Positions 10,093-20,760 of a stretch of 64,000 nt of DNA are shown piece by piece. A program made the translations under genes and the position numbers. Positions within the stretch are counted from its first letter, which is position 1, and each line of letters begins with the position of its first letter. A model generated the notes under the pieces. That model saw only the letters and a program-made list of their open reading frames with translations, made no database searches and was not told the origin of the DNA. Source of the DNA: Diphasiastrum complanatum (Eukaryota > Streptophyta > Lycopodiopsida > Lycopodiales > Lycopodiaceae). The DNA is taken from the NCBI GenBank assembly GCA_029204225.1, contig CM055099.1:42028597-42092596 (forward strand), written 5' to 3'.

Positions 10093-13000
10093 GTAAATGT
10101 GGGCATGCATGGACGTTGTTATGTCAATGACACTATTTTTGTTCACTGTATCTGACAGCTCTGGATCTGCAACTTATTGATGTTCGTACTCTAATATAGG
10201 AGTTGCCTCAATAAGTTGCTTTCCATGCCAGCATTCATCACAGTCGAGTCTTGCCCTTTGCCAATTCAAACTTATAAATGACAAGCCTCAACTTTGCAAA
10301 CTTTATGATTTATAGCAGTTTTATGTGTCGTAACAGTTTGTAATCTGGATACATGTGGTTTTCATCTAGATAAACTTCACTCATTTTAGGATGGATGCCA
10401 AATCATACATCAATTATTGTTAAAATCTACATCTCTTGATGCATCTGGTTTTTTTTGTCTATAGACACTGATGATGTGATAAGGGATATGAAAGCATACA
10501 AAAATTGTGTGCCTTCAGCTCTCTGCAAAGCACTGCTCCCTGCTTTGATCTTTGATTGTTATCCTCGAATGAACCTTGCTGGCTGGTTGTTTTTGATTCT
10601 CTTATTGAGCTCTGTTTATCATTATTTTTCTTACATCCATGTCGCCCTGATGGCCTAGCACTTTCCACACCATGGGTATAGTGCTAGAGCAGTTTTTGGA
10701 ATAACTTTATTTCATCATATTTCAATATATATAAAAAATGCCTAGGAGCACTTGAATTTGAATTTGGAGTTGCACAATTTAAGATTTTCCTTCTTGCTGT
10801 GCTATAAAGCTGAAGTCTGCTCAAATTTTTTGTTTCCTGCCAAGCTCTATCACACACTCTTGCCTGGGAGCTTCTGAGATCCTGAAGCTGTGAATGCTTT
10901 GATCCATAACCGAGATGAAATGACAAAAAAAGTATACATGTATCACATCTAAATGTATGTTTCTTTTAGGTATTGATAATCTTCAATCTAATGAAATAAT
11001 TTTCAGCCTATAGGTGCATGAGGGTTTGGTGGAACTCCTTATCAGGGATTGTTTTTTATCCAATCCTTCGTGAATCATGCTAGTATTAGAACAAAACTCT
11101 ATTTTACTAAGTGTGTAACTCCATATAGAGAGAGCATCCTTTGTTTTGCACCTCCACTGTGCAGAGCCAGAAACTGTTAGACAAACTTCTACTATAGGGC
11201 CATACAGCAATAGTGTTAGGATTCATTGGGTAAAGGGGTAAACCCAGTTCATCCTGATTAGAAAAGTTATAGTAAAGTCAGGGCTGATACAATATCCCAT
11301 TTTCAATCAAATTATGAAGAAAATTTGCATTCGATGTAACTTAGCCTGTTATAAATGATAGCAACATCACTGCAAAATTTTATAGAAAATCGCTTGAAGC
11401 TGTTATGATAGATGAAAAGAAAGTAACATGAACAAGGAACATAGAAAATTACACCGTGAGGTTGTTGTTAGACACTAATGGACCTATTGGACCAAGTATG
11501 GCTGGTTCTTGGGTCATTGATGTTGATTGGTCAAAGCCTTTGACCGAAAAAACTCTAATTAAGGAGGTGAGTAGGGAATAAATTAGGTTTATTGCGAGGT
11601 GCCTAGCTCTGCAAGCACCTCAAGAAACCAACTAGCATTTGAAAAAATGAATCTCCTCCCAACCATAAGCAAACTCTTATGCTAGTTACTTGTGATCTTT
11701 GTTCCGGAGCACGTGGCGTCCATGCATGGGTAGCTACTCCATGGAGGCTGGCCAAAATTAGTTCAAAGATGCTAGATAGGTGTAACGGCTAAGATGGATT
11801 GCCATCCCCATGTTTCGTTGTAACTTGCGGCTAAGTGGCTCTTGGTTCCACTCTAGTAGCCTGTAGCCAGCTGGCTAAACCTAATCATTGGCTGTTTCTT
11901 CTCCTCTAGTGAGACCAAGCTTTCAACAAGGGTGTCACCTTAATGTAAGTACTTCTTCAAGCGGCTGACATGGAAAACTGGACGCACTTTATATCCTGAT
12001 ATAACTTTAACTTATAGACCACCTCACCAATTTTGTAAAGAGTTTCCATGGTTCATAGTACCTTGGTGATAGTTTCTTACACTTACTCCTAAACATTTTG
12101 AAGTGGGACTCCATGAGTAGAAAGGTTGCAGCATATAGTTTTGTGAAGCGTAATGAAGGGATGACATACATTGATGATTGTATAGCTTATGTTACCAAAT
12201 GTCGATTCAGTAGATTTGTGCTTTCATCATAAGGGCAACAACTTTCATGGAAGATTCTCTTTCATCTATAGCATAACATTATAAAATAGATGAAATCTTT
12301 TGGTTGCATTTTTTACACTTTCATATGCTTGTAGCATTTTATTATTTTAGCTAACACATACTCAGCTTTGAAAGATATGTTACTTTAGAAGAGATACCTG
12401 GATACCTCTTTCAGGTTTATGCAGTTTGGGAACAATTTGAATGTCTCGAATTATTTCTTTATTTGGCAGTTAACATAGATTAACGTCCTTACGCTTTATA
12501 ACAATCAACTTGAAGATATCTATTTTAGGACTGGTGAGTAGTTTTCATTACAAAATGTCTTCAATATTTGATTCAAAAAACACACATTATTAAATGTTAG
12601 AAACAAAATATTTCAAATGCATAAAACACTTTTTCATGAAAATTAAAGCAAATTTTGCTCTTTATTATATACCAGCTTCTAACTTGCATTGAATCTTCTT
12701 ACAGAAGCTATTATGTAATGCGTGGATGCAAATATCTGACCTGCAAACATCTGTCTCGATGAAAAAAATCCAGCTGCAACAAGCGAGACAGGAAGCCAAA
12801 CTTGATTCGCTACTTTCTTCTCATGTACGCAATCAAAAAATTCCTTCATTGCTTTGTTGTTTTCTAGGTTATATAATCGCCATCGTCATGGGTAGATTGC
12901 TGATTAGAGTAGATCCTAAATGCTGCAAAGGGATAGTATTATGAAACTGGAATGTCATGAAGTAGGCTATGATTGTCAGTCCCCATGATAGATTAAAATT

Positions 13001-16000
13001 GGGGCTAGCATATGCCCCTTGTAACTTGTCACTAGCTTCCATGTGTAAGTATCAGCTTGAAACTAAGGAATGTACTTTTCCTGATGAACAAAAGTTATCC
13101 TAATCGTTACATCACAAAGAAGGTTGAATAATATACATTTTATCCTTTCAATCATAACCATTATGCTCTGCAAGTAACATACTTACGAGTAACATAGACA
13201 TGTTAAAATTGTGATTACCCATAGGTTTGCCACTACAAACATTCTTTGCGAATAATTTAAATCTAATATAATGTGTTCAAGGTTTTTGGCAAAATTTTAA
13301 GGCTTTCCTTTCTTTCACGTACTGATGTATTGAGCTCGACATGGTCACTTGTGCTATTCTTGTCAGTCTTGCCAACTTATCCCTATTTCTTTGAGAAAGT
13401 AAAGGTTCAAGCTTGTTTGACTCTCTTTCTTGGTTACTTAAAACTTTCAGCTTCAAACTAGGAACAAAAGCTGGTACGTAGTAATCTTATGTGCTTGCTA
13501 TAATTTACAGGGTGAGCACTTAGAAGAGTGTGATTTACTACAACAAGAGCACGCGACTGCTCTCTTTGGAGCAAGGGAAGCTTTATCAGCTACGATTTTA
13601 AGAGTACCTGTTACCGGAGGTGCAAGGGTAAGGCCCATACTTGTGATTGGACCCAATCAGTGTGAACAAGTTCAATGTTATTATGGGATGCAAAGAAACC
13701 TATTTAAACCAAAATTTCTTGCCGTTTGATGTCTTGCTATGCTAGCATATATACTACTAAAGTTGAATTGAGATTTGAAGTTTTAAAAATCTTCTGAAAG
13801 ATTTGAATTGAGCAAAGTACAACAGAAATATATAAGTCATATGAACCGTAGCAATGATCATGTGGGTTCAATATGTACTTGCTAAGACACCAATGTTAAC
13901 TCATACTCTTTCCCAGCTTCCAACACAGTAGGAATAAATGCTAGTTCTAATACTTACGTACAAATGGTTCAAAATCCATGTAGGAGTACAGCAAGGCTTT
14001 GAAAAAATTCGAAATCCCTAGAATCAATATTGCTCATAACTATTCTTACTCGTACTTTGCTCTATTTACTTGTTTCACATTATGTTTCAAAAGTAAAGTA
14101 AACTTGTCATGCGAAAGCCATGTTTGCAGTAGAGCTTTATGGAAATCTTTTGGGTCGTTTTAGGACACCATAGCTTCAAAATATGACTCAGAATATATAG
14201 TTCATAATATCACATTTGACAATCATCAAATTTCCATATATATTATAATTGATGATTATCTACACAGATTTCTTATCATGAGTACTAGATTTTTTAACAG
14301 GTTTGCATCGCATTTGTAGTGAGCATGCTTGGAAGTTTCCAATCCAATGCAAACCACAGTTGCTTGTAGCAGTGTTGTCATTACTAGAGTGAACAAGTTT
14401 TTCAAGTTCCAACTTCCTGTGTTTGATGTTAAAGGAAAGGAAGATCAACCTCTTGTATTTGATGTGAAAAGAACGCAAGGCAAGAAGGAATATAGCAAGT
14501 AGAACTGTGCTCTGCTCTCTCTCTCTCTCTCTCTCTCTGCACTCAGTCAACTGTTTTGGAGAAGTTGGTCATGCTTCCTTGTGGTTGGAGGCCATGTTTT
14601 GTTTGTTCATATAGTTTCTGAGTGTCATGGCACGTGGTGACATAAATGAGGGCAAGCAACGGTATTGACAGATTGCCCTCTCTTTTTCCAAGGTTCTTCA
14701 TGAGCAAAGACATCTTTGATCTTGGTACGGTCAGGCTATTCTTCTTCTAGACTGTGTAGACAAATCCTGCATGTGTCTTTTGGAGAAGAGTCATCATTAT
14801 ATCAGACAATGAAGAAGGGTGTTGGCTCAATTGGTTATCTTGACATCCAAAGTCTCTTTGGTCTCAAGTTCGAGCCTCCCCTTGGAAACCAAGAAGCATT
14901 ATATCAGACAACATATTTATCACTCGAGCATGTCACAAGGCACCCATGTACTGGATGACATTCAGTGGGTCTGGTTGCTGGTACCTTTTGATTTTTTCCT
15001 AGGTTGAATTGGAATCTTTAGATCACCGTCTATGACATTTTCTGTCTGAATCTCACTTTATGTTAGTCATCAAGTGTGCAAATACAATGTCATGGACATG
15101 TGTGTGGAAACTAGTTGAGCATCTTGCTGTTCAAGCTAGGTGCTAATGATGCTTGTGCAAATATGATGTCATGGACATGCGTGTGGAAACTAGTTGAGCA
15201 TCTTGCTGTTCAAGCTAGGTGCTAATGATGCCCATTAGTCATTTTCAGATACTACACAAAGCTGATCTGTATAGGCCATGAAAAATTTGAGGAAGGCTGG
15301 TTGATGATTGATGTAAAAATAGACAGTGGTAATATCTGTAGGTCTTGACAAGTATGTTATCTGAACACACAATGCTCCTCACGCTGTCTTTACTTTGGTA
15401 AATATCTGATGTTTGGTGGTCCTCACAAGGAGCCCTGCATAAAGATCCGATCTCAATCTCTAAATATTTTGTCCCATTCCAAGGAGCAAGCTACATGATA
15501 TACAAAGATTAAGGTTGCCTTACATCGTAATTGTTTTCTCTCAGCTTGGGGACTGATGAGACATAAGCAATGCTGTTTGGCTTAGATGTTTCATTTATGG
15601 AATTCTTACCTTACGACATCACTGACTTCTCTATATAAATTTGTGAAATTGGATATATTCTAATTTCACAAATGGATATTCTCTCATTCCCTAGGCTTGT
15701 GGCATGTGCATGGAAGAGTGCTTTTCTTGAACTTATTGTAGAAGTAGGTCTTTAGTGCATCATTCTGTTGTGGCTGAATGATACTCTGGCCATATGTTTG
15801 AGCTAGTGATGGATGAAAGTGTTGCTGGTGGTATGGGACACTAGTATTACCTAAGTCCTGATCGCACATTGTCGGTGTGGCTTTTGATACCTCCATTGCT
15901 TGAGGGTGATTTCGATTGGTGGATTCTATAATTGGGTGGAAATTCATCAATGAAATCTTTTGCTATGTGCAGAACTTAATATGGGGATAGTGATCTAGGG

Positions 16001-19000
16001 AATGATGGTATCGTTTCCTCCCTCTTAAAGTTTGACTTTTTTCAGGAGTGAATGATGTATGGCACTGGAGACCGACTGTGGTATATAGGTCTTGGTAGGC
16101 ACTCTCTCATGCACATGTCAACATCACATGTGGCAGCTGTACATACTGTTGTAAAGCTACCTTTACAAGCTTTACTTCCGGCGCCACTATGTCCCGGCGC
16201 AGCGCCCCTGCTGCTACCGGCGCCAACGGCGCCGGCGCTGCTCCCGGCGCCACTGTGACCAGAATCCAGCCGACGCCAAGTTCCTATGGCTGAAAATCTT
16301 TGATCGGTTCTAGCGGAGTCCAGAGAGCTCAGATCGATGTGCAATCACCTCACACGATCTAGGCATGATTAAAGGAAGCCTGGGGATGAATAAAATCTAG
16401 AGAGAGAAAATGACTTTCTAGAAAGAGAAAATCCTAGAGAAAAACGTGCTTTACCAGCTTGGGTAGAGTGCTTGGTATGAGGGGGGGTGCCGAATCACAC
16501 CAATACTATAGGGGAGTGCGGGTTGCGACTCAGGGCGAGCTCCAACCAAGTCTTAGCCTCCCTTGCTGGAATGTTGTCATGGCTCTCGCCTTGGCATGCT
16601 AGCGCCCCGGAGACTAGGGTCGGTCACACACTTGAAATGTAACCTTCTCAGATTTATCAATAAAGTGGGATTTTCCTCAAACTGACTCTGATTACCTTCT
16701 GGGTTTCAGTGTTCGGTAAAAGCGCCAGTTGTAAGGCCGCTTTCAAAATTTTTAACTTGGCACATAGTTGAGGGTCGTATCCCGGGACGCCAGCGGTATG
16801 CCGTCGGGACCATTCGGTCCATGGCGCCAGCGGTATGCTGTCGGGACCATTTGGTCCAGGAACTGGTTGTTTCCATATTTGTCACGGCTTGTGGTTCTGA
16901 GTGTTCCTTCAATGAACGTGAATGGGTTAAGCTCTTGGGGAACGGGCTCTAACCTGTCGACTGAGTTGGATGGCTTGCTTGGGTGGATGTTACCTGTTTA
17001 TGGCTGTCCAGTCTGGCGTGGCGCCAGGTTGGCTTCCAGTGCTCGTGACGAAGCTTTCAGTTGGTTAAGTCATGTGGGCTGATTCCATGATCGATTCGTA
17101 TGGGCGCGGCCAGGCAAAGGTCCGTTGGCAGGACCATCTCAAAGGGGGACCTTGTCTTTGTTACTTGTTAGTAAACCTGCCTGAGTGTCTTACTTGTATG
17201 TATTCGTGGTGAGTCTTAGTACTCGTGCTTTGCTTGGTTTGCATGATTGCTTGTGATACAAGGAGCTGATGGCTCGAGAAGGAACCTTTTCTTTTGAAGG
17301 CTGATACCATCAAACAAAGAGGACTATAGAATCTGTGGGGCGGTTTGCAGTTCAAGTACTCACACGTGAACGACAACGAAACGACTCAATGTTTGCAAAG
17401 GATGGATGGCTAGCCTATTTCTTGGGTTAGTTTCATTTGCGACAACGCCCACCAGACGCAAGCAGGAAGTCAAAAGTTGGAAAGGGCCATTTCAGGGGAG
17501 ATCTTCTATGGAGCAGTTGGTCTTCATTTTGGGACGGCCACCTTCGGAACTGAAACTCACTGAGCATGGGCGATATCCAGAATCTGTGCGGCGGATTTGC
17601 AGTTCAAGTACTCGTACGTGAACGACAACGAAATGACTCAATGTTTGCAAAGGATGGATGGCTAGCCTGTTTCTTGGGTTAGTTTCATTTGCGACAACGC
17701 CCACCAGACGCAAGCAGGAAGTCAAAAGTTGGAAAGGGCAATTTCAGGGGAGATCTTCTATAGCAGTTGGTCTTCATTTTGGGACGGCCACCTTCGGAAC
17801 TGAAACTCACTGAGCATGGGTGATATCCAGTATCAGTTGGGTTTTTCCTCAAAAGGGGAAAAGACTAGGATCCTCTTCAGAGATTGGCAACAAGTTGGAT
17901 CGAGCCATAATCCTAGCAGATGGGAAGCAAAGTGTTGGAAAGGCTTTTTGTCCGAAGAACTCTACTCTAAGTCCGATCAGCTGATTTTATAAGTGGAGGG
18001 GAACTATCACACACACCTCTCTCTTGGGGCAAATTTTGCATGAAAGTTGATCAAAATGGGGGCAAATTCAAGATGACCTAGCCATACTCACACGAGGAGA
18101 CTGGCGAACTTTGGACCTAATAAGTTGACAAGTTTTTGTTGTGGAAAGGAAAGTTTGTTATAGGCTTTCTCTGGACCAGCAATGATGAGGAAACATATGA
18201 GTACGCTGGACGCTGGCTTGTGTTACGTGTAAGGCAGCTGATCAATGAAGGAACTGTGAAAGTTGAGTCTTGCATGAGAGACTTGGTATTTCGAACGGAC
18301 GCTAAGGGACAGTTCGCGTTGAGATCGGATTAGTGCAAACTCTGGGTGCATGTTTTTGATTCAAAGAGAGCTACTTGAAGCCAAGCTCGATGTACACTTC
18401 TTGTTTTGACTGTGAGGCAACTGACCAGTGATGGAATTGTGAAAGTCAAGTTTTGCGCGACGGACATGGTGCTTCAAACAAACGCGAAGAGATAGTTCGG
18501 ATGCGGATCAAACTGGTGCGACCCTTTGGCTTTCCACGAGGTCAATGGTTACATTTGGGCTGATTCAAAGAGCTACTTCAAGCTAAGTGAGAGGTGCATT
18601 GCGGAGTACTCAATCTTTGCCTACCTTAAAGAGCCAAGATGGAAAAGTATCAAGATCAGGCTGGGACAAGGAGAGAAATCAAGGTGCAGAAGCAACAAGG
18701 CACGAAGTGGACCATAAAGTGGGCAATCAAACGATAAATCCTTCGGCTCAGGGAGCCTTGATACCTGTGCGAAACTGAACAAATCTGGAGCTCAGGGGAG
18801 TCCAGAGAGCTCAGATCGATGTGCAATCACCTCACACGATCTAGGCATGATTAAAGGAAGCCTGGGGATCAATAAAATCTAGAGAGAGAAAATGACTTTC
18901 TAGAAAGAGAAAATCCTAGAGAGAGAAAAACGTGCTTTACCAGCTTGGGTAGAGTGCTTGGTATGAGGGGGGGGTGCCGAATCACACCAATACTATAGAG

Positions 19001-20760
19001 GAGTGCGGGTTGCGACGCAGGGTGAGCTCCAACCAAGTCTCAGCCTCCCTTGTTGGAATGTTGTCATGGCTCTCGCCTTGGCATGCTAGCGCCCCGGAGA
19101 CTAGGGTCGGTCACACACTTGAAATGTAACCTTTTCAGATTTATCAGTAAAGTGGGATTTTCCTCAAACTGACTCTGATTACCTTCTGGGTTTCAGTGTT
19201 CGGTAAAAGCGCCAGTTGTAAGGCCACTTTCAAAATTTTTAACTTGGCACATAGTTGAGGGTCGTATCCCGGGACGCCAGCGGTATGCCGTCGGGACCAT
19301 TCGGTCCGTGGCGCCAGCGGTTTGTGGTTCTGAGTGTTCCTTGCATGAACGTGAATGGGTTAAGCTCTTGGGGAACGGGCTCTAACCTGTCGGCTGAGTT
19401 GGATGGCTTGCTTGGGTGGATGTTGACCGCTTGCTTGGAATGGATGTTACTCGTTTGTAACGAAGCTTCGAGTTGGTTAAGTTTGATGTATGTCGGGTGG
19501 CTTGCTTGGAGGGAAGTCACCCACATCGGGACCCCCGATCTGGCACGGCGCCAGGTTGGATCTCAATGTTGGTTTTCGGAACTTCAAGTTGGTTAAGTCT
19601 GATCGTTGTTGGCGAGTTGGCTGCTTGTATGTCAAGTGGGTTTGGATGGCAAGAGTTGAAGGCTGGGAAGCTAAGTCGTGGTTCCCGGCTCCCTTTGGGA
19701 TGCCTACGCTACACATACTGACACATGTCATAGATCTAGATATCAATAACTCCATGTTCAACAGTCCATCTCCTAGAGCGGTGTTGGAACCATGGATTAC
19801 TCAATATGTAAAGATATTTGTTAGTTTTACTCATGGCAAAAGATGTTTATAATTTCATTCGGTACACCTAATTGTCCTGTCTACTAAATGTGAGCTGAGA
19901 GTAGAATTTTCTTTTGAAGAAAGATGTCAGCTTTACCTGAACTTGTCTCTGGTCATGCCTCTTCTTATTTTAACATGTCATATGTATCTTGCTGCCATAT
20001 ACCAAAGAATATATGTGCTACATTTTTGTTGTTCTGGTGCTGGTTTCTACCATGCTCCCAGGCAGTAATGCACAGGTCATGAACTTCAATAATGACAATA
20101 GCTCATGGACATTTCTTTACCCTCGATCAATGCTTGTAAGATGTGTTTCTAGTGTGCTCACATAAGTTTGTGATTGTGCAGGCGGATGTCCAAGTTATAA
20201 GGGAGACCTTGAGCTCCACCCTTGATGTCATGAATATACTGGACTCATCAGTAAGAAGGTTAGAGCCAAAGGTGCGTACATGCTAACCAGTACAGCGATT
20301 GTGTTCATAACTATACGCCAAATGATAGACGTATTTTGAGTCTTGATTGCTTAATGAGCACAAAGAGTTGCAACTTTAAGCCATTGTGCAGCATGTGGTG
20401 ATTGTAACATTTAAATCATGCACTTTGTTATACCAATGCAGTCAGGGGTAACAGGTGCCTTGACACGTGAGCTTGCTGAAACAGCTTTGCGAGAAATTTC
20501 ATTGCTGCGTGACTGTGGGTCCCTTCTAGAAAAATTAGCTGGATTAGAGGTAAGATACGAAAATTTGGTACTGCCCTACAATTATCTTCAAAGGAACACC
20601 CTGCATGGAGCTACTTAATATGTCTTCTAGTTTGTCTAACAAGTGATGGTAACTAGTCATATCTTGCAATTATGTGGAGCAGATAGAGGAGCGCAGCCTG
20701 AAGAATCATTGTATGCAACTTGATCTCCAGAAGAACTGTAGTCAAGTGACGGACAGCTGA
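8182..20760 (+). CDS. QWRF-motif (DUF566, AUGMIN subunit 8-like) microtubule-associated protein, six exons
   Basis: The coding exons are 8182-10092, 12705-12824, 13511-13627, 20182-20271, 20442-20549 and 20683-20760. All five introns are GT-AG and phase 0, and the joined product is 807 residues. Ser/Pro/Arg-rich disordered sequence fills the first 600 residues, with a PERKGTPERKGT repeat at residues 181-241, ARFWQELGSR near 450 and SSWAFSPRR near 513-521. The family core starts at LRMLHNRWLQWRFVNAW, with QWRF at residues 617-620, and continues across every splice junction (KLLCNAWMQISDL, EHATALFGAREALSAT, ADVQVIRETLSSTLDVMNIL, LRDCGSLLEKLAGLE), ending SQVTDS. Known plant relatives bind microtubules, one as augmin subunit 8, in spindle and cortical-array organisation. 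ATG 8182 is chosen as the first ATG after the in-frame stop at 8143. The protein is longer than I would expect for the family because of the N-terminal part. No breaks are seen. Confidence 0.93.
8719..8904 (+). repeat. In-frame PERKGT minisatellite within the QWRF gene
   Basis: About ten degenerate copies of an 18-base unit (ACTCCTGAGAGGAAGGGG) encode TPERKG-type repeats, with GETPERK variants of 21 bases at the end. The unit is basic and Pro-rich and every copy length is a multiple of three. Confidence 0.9.
10093..12704 (+). other. QWRF intron 1
   Basis: A 2.6-kb phase-0 intron (GTAAAT...TTACAG). Apart from a Ty3/gypsy scrap at 11942-12105 on the minus strand it is AT-rich non-coding sequence without recognisable genes. 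Confidence 0.9.
11942..12105 (-). pseudogene. Ty3/gypsy integrase C-terminal remnant
   Basis: On the minus strand, CKKLSPRYYEPWK is followed, after a one-base shift, by KIGEVVYKLKL and, after another shift, by HVSRLKKYLH. This is the order of conserved motifs in the region after the gypsy integrase core (LSPRYYGPY...IG.VAY.L.LP...FHVS.LKK). The rest of the element is not recognisable. Found inside QWRF intron 1. Confidence 0.72.
12705..13627 (+). CDS. QWRF gene exons 2 and 3 with intron 2
   Basis: Exon 2 (12705-12824, 40 codons) reads KLLCNAWMQISDLQTSVSMK...LLSSH between TTACAG and GTACGC. Exon 3 (13511-13627, 39 codons) reads GEHLEECDLLQQEHATAL...TGGAR between TTACAG and GTAAGG. Intron 2 is 686 bases with nothing recognisable in it. 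Confidence 0.9.
14810..14896 (+). mobile_element. 87-bp tRNA-derived SINE with 15-bp target duplication
   Basis: It is flanked by perfect copies of CATTATATCAGACAA at 14795-14809 and 14897-14911. It contains GTTGGCTCAATTGGTTATC (A-box-like) and CAAGTTCGAGCC (B-box-like) and ends CCTTGGAAACCAAGAAG. It is nearly identical, apart from the 5' end, to the minus-strand copy at 3435-3526. There is no poly(A) or poly(T) tail. It lies in QWRF intron 3, in the sense direction. Confidence 0.8.
15076..15232. repeat. 79-bp tandem duplication
   Basis: The unit 15076-15154 (GTGCAAATACAATGTCATGG...) is repeated at 15155-15232 with only a few changes, so the duplication is recent. Confidence 0.92.
16176..16258. 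repeat. GC-rich GGCGCC cluster
   Basis: Five or six CCGGCGCC-type words occur in about 80 bases of otherwise AT-rich intron. It ends 57 bases before the first LTR-like direct repeat. Confidence 0.75.
16315..17075. repeat. LTR-like direct repeat, left copy
   Basis: From GGAGTCCAGAGAGCTCAGAT onward this segment matches 18797-19475 in the same orientation, at first almost exactly and later with insertions and deletions. It contains AATAAAG at about 16660, as expected for an LTR polyadenylation signal. I do not find clean TG...CA ends or a primer site, so LTR identity is inference. Confidence 0.6.
17330..17830. repeat. 251-bp tandem duplication
   Basis: Unit 17330-17580 (AATCTGTGGGGCGGTTTGCA...GATATCCAG) is repeated at 17581-17830 with few differences. 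It lies between the two LTR-like direct repeats. Confidence 0.93.
18797..19475. repeat. LTR-like direct repeat, right copy
   Basis: Partner of 16315-17075. The region between (17076-18796) has no reverse transcriptase, integrase or gag that I recognise, only an unassigned frame at 18136-18333 whose parts recur in diverged form near 18411. This fits a non-autonomous element of the LARD or TRIM type, about 3.2 kb in all. Confidence 0.58.
20182..20760 (+). CDS. QWRF gene exons 4 to 6
   Basis: Exon 4 (20182-20271, ADVQVIRETLSS...VRRLEPK), exon 5 (20442-20549, SGVTGALTRELAE...KLAGLE) and exon 6 (20683-20760, IEERSLKNHCMQLDLQKN...SQVTDS then TGA). Introns are 170 and 133 bases. These encode the last helices of the family domain. 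Confidence 0.9.

Larger units (their letters stand above)
13628..20181 (+). other. QWRF intron 3, enlarged by insertions
   Basis: A 6.55-kb phase-0 intron (GTAAGG...GTGCAG). It contains a (CT)n run at about 14516-14538, a short SINE at 14810-14896, a 79-bp tandem duplication, a GC-rich GGCGCC cluster, and an LTR-like direct-repeat pair with a 251-bp tandem duplication between its members. The exons on both sides remain in frame. Confidence 0.88.
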
